51,413 nucleotides of DNA from an uncultured Prevotellaceae bacterium (GCA_902771155.1 CACXVS010000035.1:1-51413), one strand, 5' to 3'; shown: positions 14,363 through 23,822, counted from the stretch's first letter. The notes: generated from the sequence alone by a model not told the origin. Numbers and translations: made by a program.

Positions 14363-16724
14363 ATTTTACAATTTTCTTCCTAAGTGTCAGCACATTGAGG
14401 TTATCTATGCGCTCATAGTTGATGGAATCCATGTTTTGGCGCATGATGTGGATGCCCAGACCACCTATGCGACGCTCTTTTGCAGGAAGCGTTGTATCGG
14501 CAGCAGCCTGGACGGTGGGATCGAATGGTATGCCTTTGTCTATGATGGTGAACTTCAGGCGCATGTCATTCGAAGCTGCCTCTATAGTGACATCACTTTT
14601 GGTACCTGGTGGGTAGGCGTAGTTCATCACATTAACAACGGCTTCTTCGATAGCGACTTTTATTTTCTTGGATGTACTGTCATCGAATCCCACAGCCATA
14701 CATACCTCATCGACAAAGGCGTTCAACTTTGGAACTTCACTCTTATCATTGGCTAACACAATACTCTTTCGCATCCTTACGTCAGTCTGCTCTCTGATGT
14801 ATTGAATAGCCATCATCGTCAGGTCGTCGCTCTGCTCGGCATCTCCCACAAACTGGTGAACGGCCTCAGTCATCTGGCTGATAAGTTGCTTCGGTTCTTG
14901 TTGTTGTTGGGAGAGAGCCTTGATTGCCACATCGTTGACACGATCCATCTGGAACTGAGCTTTATTAACATCCATAGCTTCTGTCAGACCATCGGTGAAG
15001 AGGAAGATGGTAGTGCCTGTGAAAATCTGTGCCTCCTGTAACGTGTACTTCCACTTAGGCATAAAGCCGACAGGAATATTGTTATCGCAAGTCAGTTCGC
15101 CAACACCTGCGCCAACCAACAGCGGTGCATCGTGTCCTGCATTACAATAGTGCAGACGTCCTGTTGGCAGGTCGAGCACACCGACAAAGAGTGTAACAAA
15201 CATGCGAGTCTTGTTCATACCAGCCATCGTCTTATTCATAGCGGTAACGATGTGGTCGGGCATGGACTCATGGGCTGAGACAGTGCGGAACACTGCTCTG
15301 GTAACAGCCATAAAAAGGGAGGCAGGCACACCTTTGCCGGAAACATCACCGATGCAGAAGAAGAGTTTCTCATCGCGGAAATAGAAGTCGAAAAGGTCGC
15401 CACCGACATCCTTGGCTGGAGTTAGTGAAGCATAGATCTGCACATCGTCGCGATCGGCTTTAGTGGGAAATTTCTCTGGCAACATACCCATCTGTATGTC
15501 GCTGGCAATACGGATGTCCCTGTCTATCGATGCCTTCTGGGCAGTGGTGACCTTCAGTTCGTCGATATATTTCACAAGCGATTGCTGCATGTTTTCAAAG
15601 GATTGACTCAACTGACCTATCTCGTCAATGCGCTGTAATTCAGGCAACTGGGCATCAAACTGTCCCGAGGCTATGGTCTCTGCCTCCCTGGCCAGTCGTC
15701 GCAGAGGCGTCAACTCACGGGTGATGATGCGGATGAAGAAATAGAGCATCAGCAGCAGTCCGATAGTTACGATAGACATAACCGTGCGACGCAAGCGGTC
15801 GTAGCCGCCGAAGATATCTTTCTCAGGGCAGACAATAGCCATCGAGCAGCCTGTCTTACCAAGTGGTTTATAGAACACATAACAGTCATTACCATTGAGA
15901 ATCATATGCTTCATACCTTCCTCTCCACGCTGCATGGCATGACCTAAAGCCGTCAGAGCAGTATCAGGCTGTTCGAGAGTCTGGGTAAAGATGGTCTGAC
16001 GAGTGATCTTCGTAGAATCAGGGTGCACAAAGTAAGTACCACCCCGCCCTATCATAATGCTGTAAGAATTGGGATAGGGCTTAGTGTCTGAGATGGTCTG
16101 CGAAAGCCAGTTGATAGAGAGACTAATGTTGATGACACCAACTTTCCGCCCCTGTTTGTCCAAGATAGTTTGGCAGTAACTGGTCACCATCTCACTCGTG
16201 TTTGAGGCCACATCGTAGTCCATGTAAGGCTCCGTCCAGCATGGTTTATCTAGCAGCGTGGGCATGAGGTACCAGTCCATGAAGAAATACTGGTAGTTGT
16301 CGCTGCCACCCTGAATGGTACGTAAGCTGTCACCTATATGTTTCGTATATGCAGAGAAGTAACGGCCCTTATCCTTAAAGTAGTCAGGCTCGAAGGCGAT
16401 GGAGCAGTTGTAGAAGTCGGGATTGTTGAGCAACGTACCACGACTGTAAACAAACATCGAGTCGGCCATGTCGGGATGACGCTGTACAAGCCACTTAGTC
16501 ATGTTTGAGGCTACCTCCACTCGGTTCAGAATACCCTCGACACGCAATGAAATCTTGTCGAGTATCTGTGTGGCACGGTTGACTGCCTCCTGGCGCACAG
16601 CATCACGCGACTGATAGAACAGGAAAGCCAAGGCCACATTGAAAATGATTGCAGCAAAAAACACCACCCACAGGCTGACCCTGATGGAGAGTTTGCGACG
16701 GATATATTGCAAGATCTTATTCAT
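14352..16724 (-). CDS. Membrane sensor (Cache-like, HAMP) PP2C phosphatase fused to RsbW-like ATPase
   Basis: A 790-residue protein counted from the ATG at 16724. A TTG three codons earlier is a less likely start. A transmembrane helix near the N-terminus is followed by a roughly 290-residue periplasmic sensor of double-Cache type. A second helix (IVTIGLLLMLYFFI) leads into a HAMP-like linker (ELTPLRRLAREAETIASG). The PP2C/SpoIIE domain has VGGDLFDFYF, IGDVSGKG, NAGHD, FTDGLTEA and SDDLTMM. The chain ends in a GHKL domain with EEAVVNVMNYAYP, DKGIPFDP and GGLGIHIM. It transduces an extracytoplasmic signal into the phosphorylation state of a STAS protein, probably the one encoded next at 14022-14324. 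The gene follows the substrate-binding protein gene closely. Confidence 0.9.
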   Translation of the reverse strand: MNKILQYIRRKLSIRVSLWVVFFAAIIFNVALAFLFYQSRDAVRQEAVNRATQILDKISLRVEGILNRVEVASNMTKWLVQRHPDMADSMFVYSRGTLLNNPDFYNCSIAFEPDYFKDKGRYFSAYTKHIGDSLRTIQGGSDNYQYFFMDWYLMPTLLDKPCWTEPYMDYDVASNTSEMVTSYCQTILDKQGRKVGVINISLSINWLSQTISDTKPYPNSYSIMIGRGGTYFVHPDSTKITRQTIFTQTLEQPDTALTALGHAMQRGEEGMKHMILNGNDCYVFYKPLGKTGCSMAIVCPEKDIFGGYDRLRRTVMSIVTIGLLLMLYFFIRIITRELTPLRRLAREAETIASGQFDAQLPELQRIDEIGQLSQSFENMQQSLVKYIDELKVTTAQKASIDRDIRIASDIQMGMLPEKFPTKADRDDVQIYASLTPAKDVGGDLFDFYFRDEKLFFCIGDVSGKGVPASLFMAVTRAVFRTVSAHESMPDHIVTAMNKTMAGMNKTRMFVTLFVGVLDLPTGRLHYCNAGHDAPLLVGAGVGELTCDNNIPVGFMPKWKYTLQEAQIFTGTTIFLFTDGLTEAMDVNKAQFQMDRVNDVAIKALSQQQQEPKQLISQMTEAVHQFVGDAEQSDDLTMMAIQYIREQTDVRMRKSIVLANDKSEVPKLNAFVDEVCMAVGFDDSTSKKIKVAIEEAVVNVMNYAYPPGTKSDVTIEAASNDMRLKFTIIDKGIPFDPTVQAAADTTLPAKERRIGGLGIHIMRQNMDSINYERIDNLNVLTLRKKIVKLKN

Positions 16725-16742
16725 AACTATCAACTATTAAGA

Positions 16743-17699
16743 CTACCTATCAATAAGTTCCTCATACTTCACTTCACGTCCTAACATATGGTTATCCACC
16801 ATCAGACGACTAGCCAGCCTAACCATATCGGGGCGCAGCCGGAACTCGCGTTGTTTTGATTCACGGTCCACCTGCAGGCGCAAGATTTCTTTAAGCATCA
16901 GCCGCTGCATAACGCGGTTGGTGGCAATATGTTCCTTATCAACGTACTGCATCACGATATCGAGTGTCTCCTTAGGATGCTGAGCTGCCCACTCCCACCC
17001 CTTACGGCTGGCTTTGGCAAACTTCTTAGCCTGCTCGCGATGTTTCTCGTAATAGTCACGGCTCATATAAACGCCATCTTCCTGGACATTGTATCCGTGA
17101 TCGCAGAAACGGTACACATTCTTGTCAGTCATCTCAATACCTGCCTGTACCAGCTGGTTATACTCGTTGTAACTCATTGCGAGTGTAGCATCAAGAGCAC
17201 CAGACAGGAACAGATTGATGTTCTGGGCAAACCGCACCCACTCGTAGTTCAGGTGATCCATATAACTCATGCACATAGCCAACTGTCCAAATCCTACACT
17301 CCAAATGCCGACTTTAGCGCCCTTCTGTGTCAGTGGATCCTTACCCCGAGCCGAGACGATAACCATAGCATTGTTCATCGATGTCTGCAGAATGTTTACC
17401 AAAGGAATGCCGTCGTTTATAATCTCCAGCGCCTGACAGAGCTGAAGTGTTGTGGCTTGGCACGCATTTGAGCGGAGCCTACTCATAGCGGGCTGTGTGG
17501 TTGTGGGGTGTTCAATCTTCACTTTCACACCCGCCTCACGATAAAAGCCCTTTGCCTCAGCTACATAATAGCCAGCAAACTGTGCTTGAGCCGTCCATTG
17601 GGGCGTAAACACAATCGTCTCGTCTTGTGTCTGGGCCTTGCTATTGCATACGTTAAAGATAACTGCAAGCATTATCAAGAGCCTGATATCTGGTTTCAT
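16743..17699 (-). CDS. NMT1/THI5-like periplasmic substrate-binding protein
   Basis: A 318-residue protein with a signal peptide (MKPDIRLLIMLAVIFNVCNSKA). It has the THI5/NMT1-like ABC binding-protein fold: FTPQWTAQAQFAGYYVAEAKG near the start, then the long middle and C-terminal part typical of thiamine-precursor (HMP or formyl-HMP), sulfonate and related binding proteins. No ABC permease or ATPase gene is nearby. Instead the next gene, after about 18 bases, is the Cache-HAMP-PP2C sensor. I infer that it acts as a ligand receptor for that sensor rather than for uptake. A good promoter lies 38-68 bases upstream and starts the whole minus-strand gene run. Confidence 0.8.
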   Translation of the reverse strand: MKPDIRLLIMLAVIFNVCNSKAQTQDETIVFTPQWTAQAQFAGYYVAEAKGFYREAGVKVKIEHPTTTQPAMSRLRSNACQATTLQLCQALEIINDGIPLVNILQTSMNNAMVIVSARGKDPLTQKGAKVGIWSVGFGQLAMCMSYMDHLNYEWVRFAQNINLFLSGALDATLAMSYNEYNQLVQAGIEMTDKNVYRFCDHGYNVQEDGVYMSRDYYEKHREQAKKFAKASRKGWEWAAQHPKETLDIVMQYVDKEHIATNRVMQRLMLKEILRLQVDRESKQREFRLRPDMVRLASRLMVDNHMLGREVKYEELIDR

Positions 17700-17736
17700 T
17701 GTTCTAATATTAATAGGTTAATAATACTATTTGGTG

Positions 17737-17767
17737 CAAAAATACAAAATAGTAATGAGTTAGCAAA
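17737..17767 (-). promoter_or_regulatory. Promoter of the 17-kb minus-strand gene run
   Basis: On the minus strand TATTTTTG (17744-17737) lies 19 bases downstream of TTTG (17767-17764), a match to the Bacteroidota -7/-33 consensus. The predicted start is near 17731, about 30 bases before the ATG at 17699. It is divergent from the deoD promoter. Confidence 0.75.
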
Positions 17768-17867
17768 AAACCATCACATAATCTTTTTGTTAAATATCAT
17801 TAATGAGATGACTTTGCTCTTTTCATACGAGAAAAAAGAAAAAAAATTAAAAAAAATGGGGAAAAAC

Positions 17868-17898
17868 TTGCATTGTTCAGAAAAAATATTTATCTTTG
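17868..17898 (+). promoter_or_regulatory. Promoter upstream of deoD / leader RNA
   Basis: TTG (17868-17870) and TATCTTTG (17891-17898) are separated by 20 bases, a good Bacteroidota promoter. It is preceded by a long A-rich stretch (17830-17860) that may act as an UP element. Confidence 0.8.
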
Positions 17899-17899
17899 C

Positions 17900-17968
17900 A
17901 ACGTGTTTTTCATAGTATTAGATTTAAGGTTAACAAAGTGTTTTGGGGAGCAGCGGCTCCCCGTTTTT
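17900..17968 (+). ncRNA. Short leader RNA or attenuator with terminator hairpin before deoD
   Basis: After the promoter comes a roughly 45-base segment containing TAGTATTAGATTTAAGGTT, which I recall as recurring in Bacteroidales 5' regions (memory, not checked). Then the hairpin GGGGAGC-AGCG-GCTCCCC (17945-17962) with a GTTTTTG tail forms an intrinsic terminator. The unit is promoter, about 45 bases and terminator, giving either a small RNA of about 70 bases or a leader that limits read-through into deoD, whose ATG is 37 bases further on. The ligand, if any, is unknown. Confidence 0.6.
17945..17968 (+). terminator. Intrinsic terminator inside the deoD leader
   Basis: A 7-bp perfect GC-rich stem with a 4-base loop, followed by GTTTTTG. 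No gene ends before it on the plus strand, so it must terminate the leader RNA itself. Confidence 0.75.
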
Positions 17969-18004
17969 GTTTAAAGTATTTTTTTCACTATAAATATTAG
18001 AATT

Positions 18005-18712
18005 ATGAGCAAGACTCCTACTCCCCACATCGGGGCCCAGTACGGTGAGATAGCCGAGACTGTGATTATGGCGGGCGACCCGCTGAGAGCGAAACTGATG
18101 GCAGAGAAATATCTCGATGATGCCGTGCAGTTTAACAACATACGTGGCATGCTGGGCTATACTGGCAGCTACAAGGGGAAACGTGTAAGCGTAATGGGGC
18201 ACGGTATGGGCATACCTTCAATAGGTATCTATACCTACGAACTCTACAACTTCTACGGTGTAAAGACGATTATCCGTGTGGGGTCTGCAGGCTCGATCAA
18301 CATGGATCTGCACATCGGTGATCTGGCTATTGCGATGGGTGCCTGCACAAACAGCAACTATGCCTCACAGTACGAACTACCTGGCACGTATGCTCCGATA
18401 GCCGACTTCCAGCTGGTGAGAGCTGCAGCAGAGGCTTGCGAGAAGTTCGGATACCGTTACAAGGTGGGCAACGTGCTGACGTCGGACACTTTTTACACCG
18501 AGAACCCTCACAACGAGAAATGGATCAATATGGGTGTGCTGGCAGTGGAGATGGAGATTGCTGCACTCTACATGAATGCTGCGCGTTCGGGTAACCGTGC
18601 CCTGGCCATGTGTACTATCTCTGACCACATACTGACGGGTGAAGCAACCTCAGCAGAGGAGCGACAGAATAATTTCACCCACATGATGGACGTAGCGTTC
18701 TCTCTGATTTAA
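18005..18712 (+). CDS. deoD: Purine nucleoside phosphorylase, DeoD type
   Basis: A 235-residue cytoplasmic enzyme that cleaves purine (deoxy)nucleosides with phosphate to base and (deoxy)ribose-1-phosphate, for purine salvage. It follows the E. coli-type hexameric family throughout: [46 protein letters not shown] (phosphate Arg and Ser), [10 protein letters not shown] (sugar-binding Met-Glu) and [10 protein letters not shown] with the catalytic Asp. The length is normal (E. coli 239). It is a single-gene transcript with an attenuator-like leader upstream and a shared terminator downstream. Codon use resembles its neighbours. Confidence 0.97.
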   Translation: MSKTPTPHIGAQYGEIAETVIMAGDPLRAKLMAEKYLDDAVQFNNIRGMLGYTGSYKGKRVSVMGHGMGIPSIGIYTYELYNFYGVKTIIRVGSAGSINMDLHIGDLAIAMGACTNSNYASQYELPGTYAPIADFQLVRAAAEACEKFGYRYKVGNVLTSDTFYTENPHNEKWINMGVLAVEMEIAALYMNAARSGNRALAMCTISDHILTGEATSAEERQNNFTHMMDVAFSLI

Positions 18713-18739
18713 ACAAACAATACTGATAAAAAAGAAAAG

Positions 18740-18761
18740 AGGCTTGCGGAATCGCAAGCCT
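18740..18761. terminator. Bidirectional terminator between deoD and atpG
   Basis: A 9-bp perfect stem AGGCTTGCG/CGCAAGCCT with a 4-base loop. It has a T-rich tail on the plus side (TTTCTTCTT) and A-rich sequence on the other, so it serves both convergent genes. Confidence 0.85.
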
Positions 18762-18767
18762 TTCTTC

Positions 18768-19739
18768 TTAGTTGTTAACTGAACCTCCGACAATATCGAG
18801 CAATTCGCTGGTAATCGCCTGTTGGCGACCCTTGTTGTACTGCAGATTGAGGAGGCGCAGCAGTTCGTCGGCATTATCCGTAGCCGTCTGCATAGCCACC
18901 ATTCGTGCGGCATGTTCAGAAGCGTTGCTATCCAACAGAGCCGTATAGAGCATCAGATGGGCCATCTTTGGCAAGAGTTGCGAGAGGACTGTGTTCATAT
19001 CCGGCTCTACGATGAAGTTATCGTTGAGAGGTTTCACATCCTCCTGCTTCTGCTCCTGTTGGCGTTCGCCACGCTTCTTCAGATACTCCTGCGACTCCTT
19101 TGTGGCAATCACACTGGTAAGGTCGCGCTCATGATCAGCCTGCAGTTCCGACTCGATATCGATGGGCAGGAAGGTCTTGCGTGTGAGAATCTGAGAGCCT
19201 GCACTCTTGAAGTGGTGATAGATGAGTTCCACCTTATCGATGTCCCCATCAGCAAACTTCTTACCCAGTTCCATCGCAATCTCAATGCACTGCTGCACGT
19301 TGGGTTTATCAGCTAAAGCAGCATATTCGCCCTGTACATTGAGTCCCATCTTCTTGGCCTTCTCATAGACCTTGCGGCCAACGGGATAGATCTCCACATT
19401 ATCGCGCCCGATTTCCTGAGCATAGTCTTCAACGGCGTGGGTCATCATCTTAATGATGTTGGCATTGAAACCACCACAGAGTGAAGAGTTAGACGAGAAC
19501 ACAACGAGGGCAGCACGCTTGACAGGACGAGGCTGGTCATAGATGGTCTGCGACTCAGCTTCAGCTGCAAGGAACGACTTGAGGATATGCTCCAGCATCG
19601 TCTCGTAAGGCAGCATATTCTGAATAGCCACCTGAGCGTGATGCAGTTTGCTGGAGGCCACCATCTTCATAGCCGACGTGATCTTTCGCGTGGAGTTGAC
19701 TGAGGCTATGCGGCCTTTAATTTCTTTCAGGCTGGGCAT
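18768..19739 (-). CDS. atpG: F1 ATP synthase gamma subunit
   Basis: A 323-residue central-stalk subunit that turns inside the alpha3beta3 head. The N-terminal helix KEIKGRIASVNSTRKITSAMKMV and the C-terminal helix LLNLQYNKGRQQAITSELLDIVGG are diagnostic. It is somewhat longer than the usual 285-295 residues. The extra part is a charged Gln/Glu/Lys-rich stretch (KKRGERQQEQKQEDVKP) in the middle, as in other Bacteroidota. It is the last gene of the atp operon, 6 bases after atpA, and is followed by the shared terminator. Confidence 0.97.
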   Translation of the reverse strand: MPSLKEIKGRIASVNSTRKITSAMKMVASSKLHHAQVAIQNMLPYETMLEHILKSFLAAEAESQTIYDQPRPVKRAALVVFSSNSSLCGGFNANIIKMMTHAVEDYAQEIGRDNVEIYPVGRKVYEKAKKMGLNVQGEYAALADKPNVQQCIEIAMELGKKFADGDIDKVELIYHHFKSAGSQILTRKTFLPIDIESELQADHERDLTSVIATKESQEYLKKRGERQQEQKQEDVKPLNDNFIVEPDMNTVLSQLLPKMAHLMLYTALLDSNASEHAARMVAMQTATDNADELLRLLNLQYNKGRQQAITSELLDIVGGSVNN

Positions 19740-19745
19740 AGGCTA

Positions 19746-21332
19746 TCAAGCTTTATACGTTCCGGCAATATCAGCCATCACTGCCTCGATCTTGCTGGTG
19801 GTCTCGTCGTCGATCTTACCGCTGGCAAGCGTCTGGATGACTTCGGGATTAGCACTGCGCAACTTGTCGAGGAATTGTGTCTGGCAATCACGCACCTTGT
19901 CGATGGGCACTTCGCGCATCAGTCCGTGCACACCGCAATAGAGGATGGCAATCTGCTCGCCTACGGGCATCGGGCTGTACTGCGGCTGAATAAGCAGCTG
20001 ATTGTTCTTACGTCCACGATCAAGTGTCATCGCCGTTACGGCATCCATATCACTTGAGAACTTCGAGAAGGCCTCGAGTTCACGATACTGAGCCTGGTCG
20101 ATCTTCAGTGTACCAGCCACCTTCTTCATCGACTTGATCTGTGCCGAACCACCCACACGGGATACAGATATACCTACGTTGATGGCAGGACGGAAGCCCT
20201 GGTTGAAAAGGTCTGACTCCAAGAAGATCTGACCGTCGGTGATAGAGATCACATTTGTAGGAATGTAAGCCGATACGTCGCCAGCCTGTGTCTCGATGAT
20301 AGGCAGAGCAGTCAGTGAGCCACCACCCTTCACATGCCCCTTCATGCACTCAGGCAGGTCGTTCATCTGCTCGGCCACCTCCTGCTGCTCGTTCATCTTG
20401 GCTGCACGCTCCAACAAACGGGAGTGCAGATAGAACACGTCACCGGGATAAGCCTCACGTCCAGAAGGACGACGAAGGATCAGTGACACCTCACGATAGG
20501 CCACAGCCTGCTTGGAGAGGTCGTCGTAAACAACGAGGGCAGGCAGACCACGATCGCGGAAATACTCACCGATGGCGGCTCCTGCAAACGGTGCATAATA
20601 CTGCATAGCGGCAGGATCGGCTGCGGTAGCTGCCACCACAATGGTGTAAGGCATAGCGCCGTGCTCCTGCAGCGTGCTGACGAGGGCGGCAACGGTACTG
20701 GCCTTCTGACCGATGGCTACATAGATACAATAGACAGGCTTGCCTGCCTCATAGAAACTCTTCTGGTTGATGATGGTATCAACGGCGATGGCGGTCTTAC
20801 CAGTCTGACGGTCACCGATGATGAGCTCACGCTGTCCACGACCGATGGGGATCATCGAGTCGATGGCCTTCAGACCTGTCTGCAGCGGCTCCTTCACGGG
20901 CTGACGGTAGATCACACCAGGTGCTTTACGGTCGAGCGGCATCTCGAAGGCGTCGCTCAGGTCGATATCGCCCTTACCGTCGATAGCCTGTCCCAGCGGA
21001 TTGATGACACGTCCGAGCATATTATCGTTGACACGGATAGAGGCGATACGCTTGGTGCGCTTCACCACCATGCCCTCCTTGATGCCCGAAGTACCTCCGA
21101 GAAGCACACAACCTACGTTGTCTTCCTCGAGGTTCATCACGATAGCCATCGTGCCGTTCTCGAACTCCAGCAATTCGTTGGCCTCAGCGTTGCGCAGTCC
21201 GTAGATGCGGGCCACACCGTCGCTGACGGTTAGCACGGTGCCCACCTCGTCGAACTTCTCGGCGTTTGAGATACCCTTGAGCTGGTCGAGCAGTACCTGG
21301 GATACTTCGCTTGGTTTAATCTTATCTGACAT
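19746..21332 (-). CDS. atpA: F1 ATP synthase alpha subunit
   Basis: A 528-residue subunit carrying the non-catalytic nucleotide sites. It has the P-loop [13 protein letters not shown], the N-terminal beta-barrel ([16 protein letters not shown]), and the conserved [14 protein letters not shown] with the arginine that reaches the catalytic site. The length is typical. The 30-base gap to atpH upstream is a GTAAAAAG octamer array that begins at the atpH stop codon. Confidence 0.98.
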   Translation of the reverse strand: MSDKIKPSEVSQVLLDQLKGISNAEKFDEVGTVLTVSDGVARIYGLRNAEANELLEFENGTMAIVMNLEEDNVGCVLLGGTSGIKEGMVVKRTKRIASIRVNDNMLGRVINPLGQAIDGKGDIDLSDAFEMPLDRKAPGVIYRQPVKEPLQTGLKAIDSMIPIGRGQRELIIGDRQTGKTAIAVDTIINQKSFYEAGKPVYCIYVAIGQKASTVAALVSTLQEHGAMPYTIVVAATAADPAAMQYYAPFAGAAIGEYFRDRGLPALVVYDDLSKQAVAYREVSLILRRPSGREAYPGDVFYLHSRLLERAAKMNEQQEVAEQMNDLPECMKGHVKGGGSLTALPIIETQAGDVSAYIPTNVISITDGQIFLESDLFNQGFRPAINVGISVSRVGGSAQIKSMKKVAGTLKIDQAQYRELEAFSKFSSDMDAVTAMTLDRGRKNNQLLIQPQYSPMPVGEQIAILYCGVHGLMREVPIDKVRDCQTQFLDKLRSANPEVIQTLASGKIDDETTSKIEAVMADIAGTYKA

Positions 21333-21366
21333 TGTTTTTTACCTTTTTACTTTTTTACCTTTCTAC
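21333..21366 (-). repeat. Period-8 GTAAAAAG array between atpH and atpA
   Basis: Read on the minus strand: GTAGAAAG, GTAAAAAA, GTAAAAAG, GTAAAAAA, then CA and the ATG of atpA. The atpH stop TAG lies in the first unit. Confidence 0.75.
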
Positions 21367-21899
21367 TTTTTCAAGGTTGATAGAATTGAGTTGAGCTTTG
21401 CTTTGACACTGGCATCCATGCGGTAGGTGTCGTATTCGAGGATGAAGCCTCCGATGATATCGGGATTCACCTCAGTCTCAAACTCCACTGTTCCATTAGT
21501 CTTACTCTCCACCATCTGGCGCATCTTCTGCTCGGTAGCAGGCGACACGGCGGCAGCAGTGATGAGGCGTCCTCGGATGACATTCTTCTGTTGGCGGTAT
21601 AGCGTGACGTACGAATTAGCGATGAACTGCATCACACTCTCGCGGTCCTCTTTCAGCACCAGCTGGATAAAGGTCTTGGTCAGTGCGGAAGCATCCTTGC
21701 CGACAGCAGTCAGCAACAGTGCCTCCTTCTTGTCCTTCGAGAGCATCGGGTTGTCAATCGTAAACCGCAGCTGCGGCACGTCGGCATAACTCTTTGCGAG
21801 CTGCTGCATCTCCGTATATACCGCATCCTCGATTTTAGCATCGGTAGCACTTTTCAGAAGTGCCCGAGCGTATCTTACCGATATGACTCCTATATCCAT
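21363..21899 (-). CDS. atpH: F1 ATP synthase delta subunit
   Basis: A 178-residue subunit that joins the F1 head to the peripheral b stalk. The family signature VRYARALLKSA near the N-terminus and GGFILEYDTYRMDASVKAKL at the C-terminus are clear. It lies between atpF (10-base gap) and atpA. Delta subunits are poorly conserved in the middle, and so is this one. The length is normal. Confidence 0.95.
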   Translation of the reverse strand: MDIGVISVRYARALLKSATDAKIEDAVYTEMQQLAKSYADVPQLRFTIDNPMLSKDKKEALLLTAVGKDASALTKTFIQLVLKEDRESVMQFIANSYVTLYRQQKNVIRGRLITAAAVSPATEQKMRQMVESKTNGTVEFETEVNPDIIGGFILEYDTYRMDASVKAKLNSILSTLKK

Positions 21900-21909
21900 A
21901 CGCTACACC

Positions 21910-22425
21910 TTATTGTTCAGTAGAAACCTCATCCAGCATACGTTCGATCAAAGCCATCTGCGACTTATCGTCCTTGAGGTTCTGACGCAGAACCTTCTCT
22001 GCAATCTCCACGCTGAGCGTAGCGACCTGCTGACGGATGTCGGCAATGGCAGCCCTCTTCTCCTGCTCGATGGCGGTCTTGGCGTCGCCAAGCAGTCGGG
22101 CCCCTTCCTCACGTGCCTTCTGCTGAGCCTGCTCCACAATGGCGTCACGCGTCTCGGCAGCCTCCTTAAGGATCTGTGCCTGACGGTCGCGAGCCTCCTG
22201 CAGAATAGCCTCTCCCTCCTGCTTGATGTTCTCAAGGCGCTCGGAGGCCTCGTGTGCCTTCTTCAGGCTCTCGTCGATATACTTCTTACGTTCCTCTACC
22301 ATATTGGTGATAGCAGGGAAGCCGTACTTGGCGAGCACGAAGAACACCACCGCAAACGCTAAGAGCATCCAGAACAAGAGTCCCAGATCGGGCGTGAGGA
22401 TTGCTGGCAGTTTACTGAAATCCAT
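21910..22425 (-). CDS. atpF: Fo ATP synthase b subunit
   Basis: A 171-residue peripheral stalk subunit. One N-terminal transmembrane helix (LGLLFWMLLAFAVVFFVLAKYGF) is followed by a long charged helix (about 35-150) rich in Ala, Glu, Arg and Lys that dimerises and reaches up to delta. No second b-type gene is seen in the operon. The 42 bases before it contain no array. Confidence 0.96.
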   Translation of the reverse strand: MDFSKLPAILTPDLGLLFWMLLAFAVVFFVLAKYGFPAITNMVEERKKYIDESLKKAHEASERLENIKQEGEAILQEARDRQAQILKEAAETRDAIVEQAQQKAREEGARLLGDAKTAIEQEKRAAIADIRQQVATLSVEIAEKVLRQNLKDDKSQMALIERMLDEVSTEQ

Positions 22426-22467
22426 TCGCTGTAATGTTTAATTGATTACTTTGACGGACTATCTCCC

Positions 22468-22719
<252 letters not shown>

Positions 22720-22739
22720 TTAAGTTATTAATAATTGAA

Positions 22740-22772
22740 ATTTTTACTGTTTTACTTTTTTACCTTTTCCCA
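22740..22772 (-). repeat. Period-8 GTAAAAAA array between atpB and atpE
   Basis: Read on the minus strand: GTAAAAAA, GTAAAACA, GTAAAAAT just after the atpB stop. Confidence 0.65.
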
Positions 22773-23822
22773 TTACTCTGCGTGGTGATCCTGATGGGCA
22801 AGCCCGATAAACACCGCACTCAGCATGGTGAAGACGTAAGCCTGAACGAAAGCCACCAGCAACTCAAGCAAGTTCATGAAGAGCAACATGAGGATACTGA
22901 AAGCATTCAGGCCAAGACCGAATCCTACACCCATTGACCAACCGAGGAAGATCACGCAGGTGAAACTGAGCATCACAGCGTGGCCAGCCATCATGTTGGC
23001 AAAGAGACGGATCATCAGAGCGAAGGGCTTCGTGAATACTCCGAAGAGCTCGATGACCGGCATGATAGGTGCCGGGTAAGCCTTCAGGAACAGGGGCACA
23101 TCGGGCCAGAAGATTTCCTTCCAGTACTCCTTGTTGGCGAAGATGTTGATGGCGAGCATCGTGCACAGTGCCAGGAAGAAGGTGATGTTGATGTTACCCG
23201 TCACGTTGGCTCCGCCCGGGAAGATCGGGATCAGTCCGATGAGGTTACACGTCAGTATAAAGAAGAACACCGTGAGCAGATAAGGTGCGTACGGCTTGTA
23301 GTGCTTCTCACCGATCGACGACTTGATGAGGTCGTCGTGGATGGTCATCACTATCATCTCCATGAATCCAACGAAACCACCGGGCGCAGCGTCCTTCGTA
23401 TCGTGCTTCTTGTACCAGCGGGCGCAAGAGAGGAAGACGATGATGAGGACTGCCACCACGATCCAAATCTGGAGCACACTCTTCGTGATGCTCAGGTCGA
23501 GGGGTCGCTCCTCACTGCCGTCGGCCATACGCTCATAGATCTTCCCGTGATGCTCTTCGCTGAAGAAGAAGCCCTCGGGCAGACTGTGAGCCGTACAGAC
23601 GTGCCACTCTCCTGTATTTCCGCTACGGATGATGATGGGCAGGGGTATGCTCAGATGCTTGCCCTCATACGAGGCGATGTGCCACTCGTAAGAGTCGGCC
23701 AGGTGCTCGAGAACGATCTCCGGAATGTTGATCTTCTCGCCTTCACCACCCTCTTCAGCCAGAGCGGGCATCGGCAGCAGTGCTACCATCATCAGAAGAA
23801 TTATCGACTTTAGTTGTTTCAT
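22773..23822 (-). CDS. atpB: Fo ATP synthase a subunit with long N-terminal extension
   Basis: A 349-residue membrane subunit that forms the ion half-channels beside the c ring. The essential arginine lies in FALMIRLFANMMAGH. Bacterial a subunits are usually 240-290 residues. Here a cleavable-looking signal (MKQLKSIILLMMVALLPMPALA) and about 90 periplasmic residues with His-rich text (SEEHHGK) precede the first core helix, a Bacteroidota feature as far as I recall. The C-terminus is also His-rich (HQDHHAE). It lies downstream of the small AtpI-like gene (66-base gap). Confidence 0.95.
   Translation of the reverse strand: MKQLKSIILLMMVALLPMPALAEEGGEGEKINIPEIVLEHLADSYEWHIASYEGKHLSIPLPIIIRSGNTGEWHVCTAHSLPEGFFFSEEHHGKIYERMADGSEERPLDLSITKSVLQIWIVVAVLIIVFLSCARWYKKHDTKDAAPGGFVGFMEMIVMTIHDDLIKSSIGEKHYKPYAPYLLTVFFFILTCNLIGLIPIFPGGANVTGNINITFFLALCTMLAINIFANKEYWKEIFWPDVPLFLKAYPAPIMPVIELFGVFTKPFALMIRLFANMMAGHAVMLSFTCVIFLGWSMGVGFGLGLNAFSILMLLFMNLLELLVAFVQAYVFTMLSAVFIGLAHQDHHAE

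Noticed and set aside
618..17699. A complete type VI secretion or phage-like cluster
   Set aside because: Only a VgrG-like protein and a possible needle partner are present. I found no TssB/TssC sheath, Hcp tube, TssE/F/G/K baseplate, ClpV or phage structural gene in the window.
22980..23813. A 277-codon plus-strand frame
   Set aside because: Antisense to atpB; Asp/Glu/His-rich shadow.
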